Shown here: piece after piece, positions 10,188 to 22,913 of the stretch | Position numbering within the stretch: position 1 is the stretch's first letter | How the letters are laid out: each line of letters opens with the position of its first letter | DNA from: Morinoia aosen | Lineage: Eukaryota; Arthropoda; Malacostraca; Amphipoda; Talitridae | Reading direction: 5' to 3' | DNA length: 64,000 bases | NCBI GenBank assembly: GCA_030386875.1 | Contig: CM059576.1 | Location: forward strand, 61,317,581 to 61,381,580 | Notes under the pieces: generated by a model | Database searches by the model: none | What the model saw: only the letters and a program-made list of their open reading frames with translations | Told to the model about the DNA's origin: nothing | Position numbers and translations under genes: made by a program

Positions 10188-10668
10188 GGGGACCATCCGG
10201 ATTTTTGAACTTTTTTCGTCCGATTCGTTTGATAATTGGCCAGTATATGTATTTTTTGGGAATAAACTTTTTTTACTCATGTCACTTTTTCGAATTAGGC
10301 CTTTTTTTACGAGAAATAAGTTTTTTGGTACATTTTTATGTATATTTCAAGCCGTATCAACTCATTGCGTTTTGATGCTAGAACAAAACCAAAGGCCGTT
10401 TTAGAATCCTTGAAGCATTTCTAACAAAAGTATGTTGTAAAATTATCCATTTCTCGTTTTTTTTTTTTTTTATATGGGGTCGAAATGGGGTAAAAAAATT
10501 TAGGATTTTGTCCCCACCCCCTCCCGCGGAGGGGGGGGGGATCTAGTGTCCGTAGTGCCATAAAATTTTATGACCGAATAGTCCACCACCTAAGGGTCCT
10601 TTTCCAAAAAAACATGAAAAATGCTCATTGGAGCCACAGGGGCCTGGCAGGGGCCTGGGATGGTGCCC
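10188..10668. mobile_element. 481-bp piggyBac-type MITE (TTAA target)
   Basis: The element starts GGGGACCATCC and ends GGATGGTGCCC, an 11-bp inverted repeat with one mismatch. Both ends abut TTAA (10184-10187 and 10669-10672), the signature duplication of piggyBac-superfamily insertion. The interior holds homopolymer T and G runs and no open frame, so it would need a transposase from elsewhere. Confidence 0.8.
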
Positions 10669-10672
10669 TTAA

Positions 10673-11230
10673 CCTTAAATTCGTACAGAATAAATGAACT
10701 GACTGATTGCAGGAGCAAAATTATTAGTTATATATTATTGTCAATGCTCTGTCAAACTCGCGCTAATTAATCAAAATAAAAAGTCAAATACACAGAAAGA
10801 GGACGGTGCATTGAAGTATTACGCAACCTTCGATTTAATTTAAGGAAACTGTAATGGTAGATATCTGAAGGATTAGAGATTTTCGGTTTTTAAATTCATC
10901 TCAAAGAGAATTTTCTTGCGTATCAAACGATTTAGTTGGCTCCCAAGTACGCGCATTGGTTCGTCTACTAGATGGGGTAGAAGACGCACACTAGCTTCAC
11001 CTTGACGCAGGTCAATGGATGGGTGATCTCCCCCTTCCCTCCTCATTAGGAGTACGTTTTTGGCGTTTCTCTACAGGAATAGCAAACGAGTTCATTCGTG
11101 GCTGGGCGTGAAATGCTTCTAACATTCTAAGACTCAGTGATAAATTATGATGATGTAACTGATTGTTTGTTTTGAGTCCGGCTGCTTTGAGTCATGAGCT
11201 AATTAGCTTGTTGTGAACATCCAATCGCCT
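10673..11230. other. no recognised gene
   Basis: AT-rich with a slightly GC-richer part near 10930-11110. Nothing identified. Confidence 0.55.
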
Positions 11231-11623
11231 CCCGCAGTTTTAAAGGTACAAGAATAGCATATATATCAACCGAAAGGGCTTAAAGAGAGCTACAAAGTAA
11301 TAAAATGGATTTGAAAAAAATTAATCTGGAAATAAATCAAACGCATTAAAAAAACAGCTGTTTTCATATTTGCATTCATTGTTGTGTGATGTGGATCTTT
11401 TCCCACAGTTTTGAAAGTACAGAATCACCAATTATATCAACCGATAGGGCTTGAAAAAAGGCTAAAAACCATAGAATTTATACGTAAAAAAGACTTTCTT
11501 CGAAAATTATGGGAAAAATACGATTTTTTTTAGAAAATGGCCGTCCCGAACACTTGCAATTTTAATTTAATTTAAATGATTCTTCTCCCACAAATTTTTG
11601 AGCACAGGAATGGAAAATATATA
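11231..11623 (+). repeat. three spaced copies of a ~60-bp repeat, third split by a transposon
   Basis: Cores begin at about 11231, 11402 and 11587, spaced 171 and 185 bp. They share CCC(G/A)CAGTTTT, then GTACA, then TATATCAACCGA(A/T)AGGGCTT. The third copy stops at TATA; its missing half (TATCATTTGATAGGGTTTAG) is found at 15348 onward, on the far side of the pogo-like element. The other two copies therefore serve as uninterrupted reference sites. Confidence 0.8.
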
Positions 11624-11630
11624 GTCGTTT

Positions 11631-12118
11631 GGGGCAAATGGCGATTCCGTCATTTTGGGGGCAAAAAATGATTTTAGCCTCAGGAGAGTTAGAATCACTA
11701 TGGACAAGAAATGAGTGCATAAACTCTTAAAGCATTCATTTGCGGTCATTTCGGGGCTTCTATAGTTTTTCTATGGTAAAAAATTAATGTGTGACACAAT
11801 TTCTCCCAAAACCATATAAAAATGTTTTTCTCTGCATTTGCAATGTTTCAGAAAATTTGTTATAATTCGCCACACAGATAAATTTTGGGGGCATTTGGCG
11901 ATCGATTGATGCATTTGGGGCAATTGGCGATCGCCCTCACTTTCATAGCATTTCTAGTCGAGTATTAGTGACACCACAGCATTTTAAAAGTGGGGTATTT
12001 TCCGATCGGTGTGGGGGCAATTGGCGATCGCTAACCCGATCGTCATTTGCCCCCACACCGATCGTGAAATGCCCCATCCCCAATCGCGATTTACCCCATA
12101 GCGATCGCCAATTGCCCC
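11631..12118. repeat. left subterminal motif array of the pogo-like element
   Basis: Copies of the motif GGGGCAA(A/T)TGGCGATCG or a variant lie at about 11631, 11657 (partial), 11886, 11917, 11993 and 12014 in plus orientation, and at 12037, 12059, 12082 and 12101 in minus orientation. The pair at 12007-12060 forms a near-perfect hairpin. Repeated copies of a terminal motif are most simply read as transposase binding sites. Confidence 0.85.
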
Positions 12119-12198
12119 ACGTTACTTAACCTTTTTTTATATGTTTCAGAAGTTACAGAAACCATGTGCAATTAATTGTGCTTTTAATTTTTGAGAAA

Positions 12199-12542
12199 AT
12201 GGTACGGAATTATGTTAAGAAGGCTAAGCCATACAACGATGAGACCCTTAAACTCGCCCTGGAAGAAATTGCAAGTGGTGTTGCAATTAAGGAGGCAGCA
12301 AGGAAGCACAACATCGGGTATGGAAAGCTGTGGATTGAACATAAGAAGCACCAGGAATCTGAGGACTACCAAGCTGCAACATACACAGGCAAAAGAGTGA
12401 GTGCAAATATAACTAATTACAATAAAGCCTAAGAAAATAGGTTTGAATATAAAAAGAAATATGTATGGGTTCTATAATACTGTAGATACATTTACCTTGG
12501 CAATAATTGTGAGTTGATGTTGATGTGCAATAACATTCTTGT

Positions 12543-12596
<54 letters not shown>

Positions 12597-14866
12597 TGTA
12601 TTACTTAGCTACATTGATTCCAATATCTATTCTTTGTTTGCAGGGAAGGAAGGTTGCACTGTCCGATGAAATGGAGGCAGAAATATTGAGATGCGTGAAG
12701 ATTATGGAGAAAATGGGAATGCCTCCTCCCATTGCCGAATTTCAGTCTCTCATACATGACTACCTAGAATGTAACCAATGCATCACTCCTTTCCTTGACA
12801 ATCGGCCAGGAAGGGACTGGGTGAACAACTTCTTAAAGCGCCATGGGCTCACATTGAAGAAAGGAGGCATGATGCAGCTGGCGAGGAAGAGTGTCACGTC
12901 AGACCCGTTCGTTGTCTACGGATTTTACGACAAGTTGAGGACGCTGATCGATAAAATGGGACTCGCAGGAAAGCCTAGTTCCATCTTCAACATGGATGAG
13001 ACCGGTTTTCCTACAGACCCATCAAAGGCCAAGACCATCGGCACAAAAGGGGTGAAAACGGTTAGGATTACTCATGGTGCTAACAGGGAAAATATCACTG
13101 TGTTAGCTACCTGCTGTGCCGATGGAACTGCACTACAACCTTTGATTGTATTCAAAGGCAAGAAGATGCAGACTACCTGGCGGGGTGATAATGCTTTACC
13201 AGGAACTCAATATGCTGTGACTGATTCCGGTTGGATGACCACCTCTGTCTTTGAAGATTTCTTTGAGTCTTTTGTAGAAGTAGTGACAAGCAGAGGACCA
13301 ATTCTAGTGGTGCTAGATGGTCACCTGAGCCACACATCCTTACGGACAATAGATTTGGCAGTAAAAAACCACATCACCATTTTGAAGTTGCCACCTCATT
13401 GTACCGACCTCCTCCAGCCCTTGGACGTGGCTTGTTTTGCTCCCTTGAAGTCGTACTACGATTCAAAATTGCTGGAGTATACTCAAAGTACAGGAGGCCG
13501 GGAGCACCTTCGTAAGGATCTCTTTGTGAACATGTTGTGTTCAGTTTGGAACACTGGGTTGTCTCCAGAGAACATTGTGGCAGGTTTCCGAGCAACTGGC
13601 ATCCACCCCCTGGATAGGACGAAGTATAACATCTCGAGGCTCGATACGATAAAGCTCAAAACTTATGATGACTGGGTGTCTGCAGGAAAGCCCACTGATG
13701 ATGATGACCAGCCAATCCTGCCCATTGCTAGTACCCAGTCCCACGACATGTTTCCTCCTTCTCCTTCTCCACCTGCACCTGAGGATGAAACCCCTGCAGC
13801 GTCTGCACCTACTGCTTCAACACCTAAGCGACCAGCCACTGCTTCTACGTCTACAGATTCTCAAACTCCTAGTTGCAGCTTTTGGCAATCACCTGCCAGT
13901 ACTGAACCAGCTCTCTCACAGGAATTAAAGAAGTGCACGGACCAACAGCTGGTGGATGAGCTACTGAGCAGGGATGAGGCTGCATTGAGTCTCCTCTTCA
14001 AATGTCTCTCCTCAAGCATCTCTCAGCGTGGTAAGAGCTCTCTTCCAGCTTCTATAGAGGCTGTCCTACACTCTAGAGGACGTGGTGCTACCCCCCTCAC
14101 AAAAAAGAGGAGAGTCATTCCCATGAGCAGCTCGATAATAACTGATGAAAAGTTCCGCCAAAAGATTGTAGAAATGAACGAGCCTAAGGTAAAACCTCGG
14201 AAGAAGGGAGCCCCTACTCAAACCGAGAAGTCAAAGAAGGAAGCACCAAAGAAAAAAGCAACCGGGAAGAAGAGAAAGTTGGAGGAGGAGGACGAGGACT
14301 TGGACTCAACAGACGTTTCCAGTGTTGCAATGACCGAAGCAAACACCTCAAGTGATTTATCTCTGAAAGATGACCTTGAAGAAGTGCAAGATAACTTTGA
14401 GGAGGCTACAGAAGAGAGAATGGAGGTGACACAAGGAAGAGAAGAGACAGATGACAGAAAAGACAAGGACAGAGTTGGTAGGCATGATGGGACCACAGAT
14501 GATAGAACACAGGTCGTCACGTCAGAGAGTGGTACCATTGAAGACGCAGACATCAATAAATATGTTGCAGTGTACTTCTCACACCCAAAGCCTCAGTACT
14601 TCTGGGGAAAAGTTGTAAAAGTCTTCTCAAGTGATGAAGAAACTGACGTGACGCAGGTGGAGGTCAATTTTTTGCAGAAGAAAACGATCTTCAGTGACCC
14701 TGCAGCATGGACCTGGGCTGAGAAGACTGTTAAAGAGGTCCTAATCATTGACACCAAATTCAAAGTGTTTGGGCCTCTGCTCCCTGACGTCAGGAAAAAC
14801 ATATTTCGCTTTCCAGATGTTCAGGCCATGATCTCTCTTCGCAAATTTCATGAGAGGGATGGTTAA
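12199..14866 (+). CDS. pogo/Tigger-like transposase, two exons
   Basis: Exon 1 (12199-12396, 66 codons) encodes a Psq-type helix-turn-helix (residues 8-48). Exon 2 runs 12644-14866. The intron begins GTGAGT and ends TTTGTTTGCAG, phase 0, and joins TGKR to GRKVAL without a break, giving 806 residues. A CENP-B-like DNA-binding region (about 67-150, with GRDWVNNFLKRHGL) is followed by a DDE_1 catalytic core: D184 in FNMDETGF, D291 in LVVLDGHLSH and D327 in LLQPLDVACF, spacing DD35D, as in pogo/Tigger/Jerky families. A Ser/Thr/Pro-rich linker, a basic KKRK signal with acidic stretch and a further C-terminal domain (about 705-800, YFWGKVVKVF and FRFPDV) extend it beyond a minimal pogo transposase. 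I do not know the C-terminal domain. No frameshift or stop is seen. Confidence 0.92.
12397..12643 (+). other. intron of the pogo-like transposase gene, with (TA)n
   Basis: 247-bp intron with consensus GTGAGT donor and pyrimidine-rich TTTGTTTGCAG acceptor. It contains a pure TA microsatellite at about 12547-12593, which gives a false open frame leading into exon 2. Confidence 0.85.
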
Positions 14867-15114
14867 GGTATTAGACAGTACTACAATGACTAGACTCAGA
14901 GAATACCTGACTGACAGACTGCCTAACTGCTTTACTGACAAGACTAACTGAGCCTTAACTCTGTCCGCAACCCAGAAAAAGAAATGGAATACCACAGCAG
15001 CTTGTAATGTGAGTTATATCATTTTAATTTTGTTTGAATATATTTAGTTGATGATTTCAGTCTTTATCTATCCTTTGGTATGACATACTACCTTTAAGTA
15101 ATCGAATTACAGAC

Positions 15115-15345
15115 CGATCATCAATTGCCCATGAAAATCGCCATTTACCCCAGTGGGGTAAATGGCGATCGCACCACTAAATCGGACTTATATTTAAAAG
15201 AACAACATTTTCAAAAGATTTCAATACGGGGATAGAAGCATAATGTATCAACACACTGTGTGGCACATAGTTGGTTTTTTGATTGTCATTAATATACGCG
15301 CTGGTTATATGTTACTGAAAACGATCGTCATTTGCCCCGAATGAC
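15115..15345. repeat. right subterminal motif array of the pogo-like element
   Basis: Motif copies lie at about 15115, 15134 and 15321 (minus) and 15155 (plus). The copies at 15134 and 15155 sit head to head as ATCGCCATTTACCCC and GGGGTAAATGGCGATCGC, making a palindrome of about 39 bp. Fewer copies are present here than at the left end. Confidence 0.8.
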
Positions 15346-15347
15346 TA

Positions 15348-18300
15348 TATCATTTGATAGGGTTTAGCAAACTCTATCGATAAGGGCATCTCGATTTTTG
15401 AAATAATTATTGTTTTGAAAATTAAATGACTCGAAAAGAAGAAAAACAATGAAACCAAATCAGTTTTCCTAAAATTCAAGGAACTAAATTATCGAAAATC
15501 CCCTAGACCGTACCGTTAGAAAACTACATATGCTGCCAAAAAACTTATTGCCGGTAGCTTCGAAACTTTGCGCCTTGAAAAAATTTCCTATACCTCAATT
15601 TTGTCATTTAAAAGCAAAATTCTGATGCTGATGAAAAAAATACATCAATCATAAAATAATCGTAGCATCATTTCACAACAATAGTGAAATTTTAAGATAA
15701 ATCTATACGTAAATGACAGACTTTTTAACCGTTACCGCCTCCTTAATTGCATTTCAAACGCAGTAGATGAAGATGTGCCATAGCTTATATATATGAAATC
15801 ATTCTGCACGTGATCAGTTATAACTTGAAGCTAGAAAAATCATAATTATAACGTTAAGAAAAAGATAATATACGATGTTGTTACTTATAATAAATTTTCA
15901 ATATATAACATACAACATTTTAAAGGCATATTTGCTTCAATCTTTTCAGCTCATTAACGACCTTAAAATGAATGCGTTTTTGCAAATGACATCTCGTGAA
16001 ATAGTTCACCTTCATGAAATTGTATAGATAGTATCAAAATAACCTATAAGTTGATTTAATGCCTTAAAAGGCAAAAACTTGACATAATTTTGCACGTGAA
16101 AAATATACAACGATGTGTTGAATATTTCGAAATTATCTTGAAAGCAATAGTAAAAAATAATAAAAAAATTATTTATCAAAAGAATGAATTGTATGAACTT
16201 CCGAGCATAGAAGGAGCAAAGATGTTAACCACTCCAGTTTAGCAAGAGGTACTGAAAATCTAGTTCACTAAGCACAAGGTACGAATTTGAGTACTGTGTA
16301 ACCCCCGTAAAATGAGTAAATCATCACTATTTTCATTCACTTTTTTCTATGCCTGCACTGAGTAATTTCTATCACATAAAACTGATTTTGAATCAACTGA
16401 AACGTAATGGATTTCATTACCACACTGCACAAGTTTTATTAATATCAATTTCGTGATACAAGTTCTCTTACCCTATTTCTGATTCTTATGAAAGAACGAG
16501 CTCAGTAGAATATCATAAATACGGCTATAAAATTGCGTTGATCCTGCATGAAGTCAAGTTCGATTATATGGAAACACGAAATAAAACAGCAGCAGTTCCA
16601 CACACTCCTACTCTTGGTGTCAAATGAAACTATTTTTCTCTTCCATTACCACTGCTGGGCAGGAAGAAAAGTGTGGCCTGATAATTTTTATTAAATGTGG
16701 CATGAGCAAATTACCACCTAAATACGAAACTGAGATGAATTTCAAAACCAGAAGCTATAAATGCAGTATAAATTTGTAATTAATTCAGGTTGCAAGCTCC
16801 TCTTCGTAAACATCAGAAAAGGGATGCGCCATAAATTACATATTCATTTAAAGTCGTCAATGTATGCGGGAAAAATGGGAAAAGAATAGGCCAGAGAAGC
16901 ATCAGGATGGCAACACAAAAATCTTTCCCCTGTAAATGTATGTTGTGCCATCAATCATGACCAATTGAACATCCAATTTTATGCACGTGATAAACAAATA
17001 CGATTGGGGTTAGTATCCCTTTTGAGACGTTCAAGTATTACATCAGGTTATGCAGTAGCGCTACAGCTCTGCGTCATACTGTCGTGCGGTTGTCATTTCG
17101 TTCTGAGAGCACCATCTCGCATTCTTATACAGATTGAAAATCAAGTCCGATTGGGATAATTAAAATTGCATAAAGGTAGCATGAATCAAGAAATAGGATG
17201 GAATTATAAAACTTTTCAATCACCATAACCACAAACAGATTGTAGTGCACTTCATTAGTGCACTCCAAAAAATCCCATTACTTTTAAGTTAGTGAACATG
17301 TTTCAGTGAACTCTCAACGAATACGGGAAACTGAACTACTTGTGCTGTTCGTTTGTACAGCTATAAGGGAAACATAGCTTTCAGTTCAGAGTAATCTCAC
17401 ATTACCTAATCACATTTACGACATGGATATCTACTCTCACAACTCACTCTGCACTGGTGGAACAGCTAAGGCTGAGCTGCCGTCGGGCGTCGACGTGAGA
17501 TAAGCAGCTGAACTCAGCTGAAGCAGGCTGACTGGCTGACTGGCTGAAGTGGGCGTTGACCAAAGATTACTCGGTTGCCAGCTGCTGAGAACTTAAGAAT
17601 TTTGCCTGACACAGAAAATTCTTGAGGATTGAGAAATGAGCCCAAACTTTCAGTTCATTCTCCAAGTAAATTCATTAGAGACGGTAATCTTGTAATAGCG
17701 AGCGAAACTGACGTTAAGCCTCGTTATGTACCTATTTTTCTCTAAACTTTTTACATTTCAATGTCTGGATGATAGCTGAAATCACATGAACTCGTTTTCT
17801 GGCATTTGAGTTAATTCCGAAGGCATTGCGAACGAATAATCTTTGCAAATTAAATTTATCCCATTTTCTATAAAAGAATGTAGAAGCTCGCATAACATGC
17901 GTTTAGTGTACACACACAGAGGCGCCAATTAGTTCAGCGTAATTTACGGGTAACTTCTATCGTACGAATATTTTTACTAAAATGTAATGAATTTGCATGT
18001 AAACAGTCATCAACTCCTAGAATAATCGAAACAAAACTCAATAAAAACAGGTTTTCTGAACATTTTTTTGAGCATATTCTCTGAAATTGATGTTAAAAAT
18101 TCATGTTCTCGATAACTGCTCTCAATTTCAAGATTTTAGTATCATGCTTGAGAAACGAATTAACATGTGTTGACGTGTAATGGGTTACTGGCTCGGAAAA
18201 GTGATGTGTTTCTTATTACATTAAAGACCTATTCCAAGGTACTCCGCCACCAAGGCGGCTTCTTGAAAATCTCGATATTCTGCTTTCATGGTTATTCAAT

Positions 18301-21300
18301 TTTAGGAGGTGGAGATTAAGCGCAAGAACTGTGACAGCCTCTGTATCGGCCACGGGCGTGAGCAACGTAAGTATTGGATAATTGAGCTAATTTACTTCAC
18401 CGTACATCTGAAAGAAAGAATGAAACCTGAAATCAAATTGGATTGAATCGTTTATTTATATCTGATCGTTACATATTACTGGTTATAACTGACAATCTCC
18501 TCTTTAACCATCGAAAGAACATATGTACTTGTTTATTGGAGACTTATCTGCCTCTCACATTTCCATTCTCTCTCAGCTGTTACGAGAATATTTTAGAAGC
18601 GTTTTAGATCTTAACATTGAGATATTTTATAGCAATACGTACACGCATCATTCTCCACAATCACGTTCCAGACTGTGAATAATTTATGGAACGAAAACGG
18701 AAGAAGAGAAAAATTTAAGCGTTCTCTCATTTATGAATACTCGTCACAATGACGCATTAGACGCGTTTTAAAACTGTTTAGTTCAGTCGTGAAAATCTTA
18801 TTTCGCCTTGAGAAAAAATGATCTTAACCTCAATTTTTTCTCGTTTGAAGAGTTAATCATTAGTTAATACAACAACGTAAAATTTTCATAGAAAGCCATG
18901 CCACAGTTTCCAAACTTCAAAACAAAAGACAAAGGATGAAATGTTTCTGTCACAATTTTGTTCCGTTGAAGGGTGTGCGTAAATGAATTTAATATGGGAG
19001 CAAAATTAGATTTCTTACTTGCCTCAGTTGGTATAGGAAAGTGTAATGGCATAGTAAAATTTCCCATAATCACATCGTTTATATGACTTCGTACAAACAT
19101 TTATCAATATGAAAACATGAATTCCTGAGCTACTGGTTATTGCGAAAGCGATAACGGAAATCTTTCAGAAAAATAAAAATAATTCAATGCCTACAAATTT
19201 GAGGTATATATATGCACGATATGAGAAATTAAATTGTCAATTCAAGTATTTCTGACATCTTTTCGAAACAATTAAGGTGTATTAAATAACCAAAGATTAA
19301 GGATTAAGGTGTTTGACTCATGTGAAAATTTAGTATTTTACAGATCGGTCCGTGTCCGTTCACGTCCGTGTATCATAGTAATAATTGAGCCCAATTCGGT
19401 TGCTTTAATAAATCAAAGACTATTGGAAACACGGCTAAATTAAAAGTTATTTCGCTGCCAATAAAATGTCTAAAGTTTTTTTTTTTAAGTCAAAATAAAA
19501 GAGAATCTGCTAGTTGCTGTAAACACAACTCCACCGATGAATGTAATGGTACTTTCTAAAAAATTCAATTACACATTTTGCACTTATCAACTAAATATAT
19601 ATGTAGGTTGTACGATGATTGCAGGTGAGTAAATGAAGTTTACATGCATAACCTCACCTGATGTGTGTGTATATACATAATTCCTTGACAGCGTCCGTAC
19701 GCTGTGCTGACGCGACTGGCTGAGCATCTTGCGGCACTGGCTTGAAGCTAAACTGGCTGAGCCTTCAGTTGCTCTACCTCACGTACTCCAAGCCAGGCGT
19801 GCAACACGAACACCTGAGCCCAGTGGTGTTAACACGGGTGAATTGTTGACAAAACCGGAGTAGCCAAGTCATGTTGGCTATTCAGTGAAATAAATGCTAA
19901 ACACCGTTACAGACCACGTGGAATCTTCGTCTGAAAATTCATTTATTTATCTCTTCGCACTAATAAGTACCTTCGATATGTTTTCATTTGAAAAGATTGA
20001 CAAGTAGTGGCTTATAATATCTACAAACAAGAAATTTGCGTTTAACTTCTTTACAAAATGATTGTGAAATTCCCTTTGAATTACTCAAATTGATTTATAA
20101 GAAAATGAGTGAGCTTTCATGACACTGACAATTCAAGGAATTTATGAGATACAGTAGATCTCTTGTAAAGATTTTATTCATTGTTTGCCTAAAGGGGTTA
20201 TCCAGAAATCTCATCGTTGCGGCATTATTCTTAATTAAGGCATCTAAAGAGATCGGAAGTTTTACTTTCGGTTTTAATCATCAAATCAAGCATATGGTGT
20301 ATTTTAGCATTGTTAATGTTTGTATTTCATTTCAATTAAAGTGTTTGAAACTAAGAAAATCGTCACGCCAATTAAAAAGTTTGCTGTCACCATGATATAT
20401 ATATTTTATACACACGTATATATTATACATATGTGTTTAGCTGAACTGTTTATTTGAATGATGAAAATTTTCTTGAACAAAGACATAAATTAAATTATCA
20501 GATTAGTAACGTGGTCCCAAAATGAAGTGCCTACAGAACTCGCTTTCTAAAGTAAACAGGAATTCACATTATTGAGGTTAAGTAAAGGTTTTGCAACCAA
20601 AAATTCATTATTCAAACAACGTCTCCAAGAAATGTTTTACGACTGCCCTAAATTTGGCTACATTTTGATGGGAATACAATAGCGGCCGAGCGAATGAAAC
20701 TGATACGAGTGAGAACAATTAACAATGATTGTTCACAGTGATGAGCTGCTACTCGATTTGGATTTGGAGGAATGAGCCTTTGCTGAAGGGCTGGGCATGG
20801 GCTCTGCAGCTCCCATGTCGATCATCTATCATGAAGACTCGATAATTATCGCTTGATAGTTCTTCATTATCCAGAGAGGGAGTCCTTTCAAGGAACTGTA
20901 AATGCTCCTTCAAACGTCTGGTATTGTTCATTGTTTTTAATGTACATTGCCAACACTCCACGCTGAAACACAATCCTTTGACCGAGGTATCAGAAAATAA
21001 ATAAATCATCCTAAGGCACATGGAAGAATGCATGAATAAATTAGGTTAGATAAGATAAGTGTGTTTAAGCCCCCCTAACGGAAACACAGGCGTTTCAAGA
21101 AAAGAAGAAGGAAAACGCCATTTCATATGGAATTTGGAGAACGAGGAATCTATAAACAAAGCGCATAGAGACTGTAAGTTGAGAAATGAAGTTTACGATA
21201 AGCGATAAAAGTTTAAAAACAGTAGTATATTCTTCAACATGCAACTAATATTAAATAAAATTAGGTTAGAACATTACTAAAGAAAAAATTAGTGAGTCAT

Positions 21301-21925
21301 GATCTTTTGTGTTTGCATTTTGCGTTGGAGATATGTGTAATTTGTGCAGTGTGTTGCGTGTGTGCTATGTGTGAGGGTTATTTTGTGCTTAGCCATCCAC
21401 GGCTCTGAAGTCCTACGCGTGGACAACGGGTTATGTTTTGGTCTCAATCTCTTGGCTTTCAGTCCAAGGTCCCAAAGAGGCCCAAAAATAGCGAAAAGAA
21501 AACACAAAGACATGAGGGGAGCAGGTCTCTACAGCCACCCAGCCGCTCACAGGAGGATAAAATGTCACGAAATGAGGGGGAGTTAAACGAATCCACGTAT
21601 TCTCATTCGACCTTTCTTCATGTAGTAAGATTCAGGAATTCACATTGGATCAATTTCGGGATTGAAAATCAAGTTCTGCGCGAAGCTTTTTTCAATATGC
21701 GAGTGCGAACAAACGAGCGCTAATGAAAATACAGTCGTGAATGTGTGGATGATTGAGAAAAATAACCTAGATGAAAGTTCGTCGTAAGTAGATACTCCAT
21801 TATAGTAGCACAGGTCATTGTGGTCTACGTATTTTATTGTTGGAATAAAAAATCTCAGTAATGAGGATTCGTCAAAAGAAAGGGGAATAAAGGCAAAACC
21901 ATGGGCAAAAATAGATCAACATCAA
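15348..21925. other. 6.6 kb with no recognised gene
   Basis: AT-rich sequence. Two GC-richer patches at about 17440-17570 and 19690-19830 share GACTGGCTGA words and could be diverged copies of one repeat or regulatory sequence. Open frames at 20749-21033 (minus, 94 codons) and 21433-21723 (plus, 96 codons, Lys/Ser/Arg-rich) have protein-like composition in part, but I cannot assign or support them as exons. No RNA gene seen. Confidence 0.5.
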
Positions 21926-21980
21926 TGAAATAAGTGAATTTTCTTAATTAGGTTAGGTTGCACAACACGGCAAAGCTTTA

Positions 21981-22913
21981 AAATGAAGGTTATAGCGAAG
22001 ACAATAGATTTAAAATACAAATCTATTAAAAATTAGGACTTTTCGATCATCTAGATCATTATCAGCTATAGTCTGAAATACAAGAAATGACAAATTAAGG
22101 CCGGCAATAAAAACCATTCAGTAAGTAATATAATAATATGTACACAAATGAAAATTAAAAAATAAGAAAATTACGTAATACCTATTTTCAATGGATAGGA
22201 AGACTGCATGTCATTAAGGTTAGGTTTCAATTTGCTAATAAAGAGGGATTCAAGAATGCGTAAATTAAAACACGAACCTGCAGATCCTAATATTGAAAAA
22301 TTTTCGAGTGCAATAGTTGTATTGCATTTTTCAGAATGGATTCTAATAGCTGAATGCGAAGGCCTACTTAATGGAATACCAGTCCTAAAACTTCTACCAC
22401 TGTGTTCAAATACCCTCGTAGATAGCAACCGAGATGTCGAACCGACTTACACAGACCCACACAGTGGGCAACAGTACTTGTATACAACAGAGGAAAGCAT
22501 TGAAATAGGTAGTCTATCTTTAAAATAAAAAAAATGAACCAATTTTGAAATTATTAGCCAAAATAATTTGAAGGTCGACACAGGGAAAGTATTTCACAAC
22601 TAATTAGAGCAATTGTTCTTTCAACCTTTCAGACTGAACACCGAAGTAAGGAATGGTGACGAACAATTTCTTCTTATCTACAGTCAGCACAGTAGCAATG
22701 GCGGAATACTTTTTATCTAAAAACTGCTTGAGATATTTCTGAATAAAATATAAAGGATAACCATTTTTTACGAAAAACTTTTAAAAATTCAAACTCATTA
22801 TGCAATAATGAATAATTTGAGCATATTTCATAGGCCCGAAATTAAAGGGTTTTCATGATGTTGATTTTGAATAAAAAAGAAGAATACGAAAAATAACTTA
22901 AACCCAAACCAGT
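21981..22913 (-). repeat. left inverted arm of the Penelope-like element
   Basis: Reverse complement of 23907-24845 over about 935 bp with scattered differences. Read on the minus strand it encodes a second GIY-YIG copy, with a stop codon inside the VYVGST motif (TAC changed to TAA), and its reading frame is broken. The inner junction, next to AACCCAAACCAGT, is where unique reverse-transcriptase sequence begins. Confidence 0.88.

Larger units (their letters stand above)
11624..15345 (+). mobile_element. complete pogo/Tigger-like DNA transposon (3.7 kb)
   Basis: Ends are inverted repeats with the core GGGGCAAATG(G/A)CGAT preceded by GTC(G/A)TT(T/C); about 20 of 23 positions match. TA flanks both ends (11622-11623 and 15346-15347). 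The insertion split a local repeat: joining the flanks across one TA gives AAATATATATCATTTGATAG, which lines up with CATATATATCAACCGAAAG in the first repeat copy. The element carries one spliced transposase gene and many subterminal copies of its end motif. Coding region, ends and target duplication all look intact, so it is potentially autonomous. Confidence 0.9.

Noticed and set aside
12539-12643. Upstream extension of transposase exon 2 through Tyr/Ile repeats
   Set aside because: It translates the intronic TA microsatellite; the splice sites at 12397 and 12643 give a continuous protein that excludes it.
14218-14556. Ser-rich minus-strand frame of 112 codons
   Set aside because: Shadow of the acidic linker region of the pogo-like transposase on the opposite strand.
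20749-21033. Minus-strand 94-codon frame as a host exon
   Set aside because: Part of it reads like protein, but there is no good splice acceptor or family match and the frame is short; kept only as a mention in the intergenic entry.
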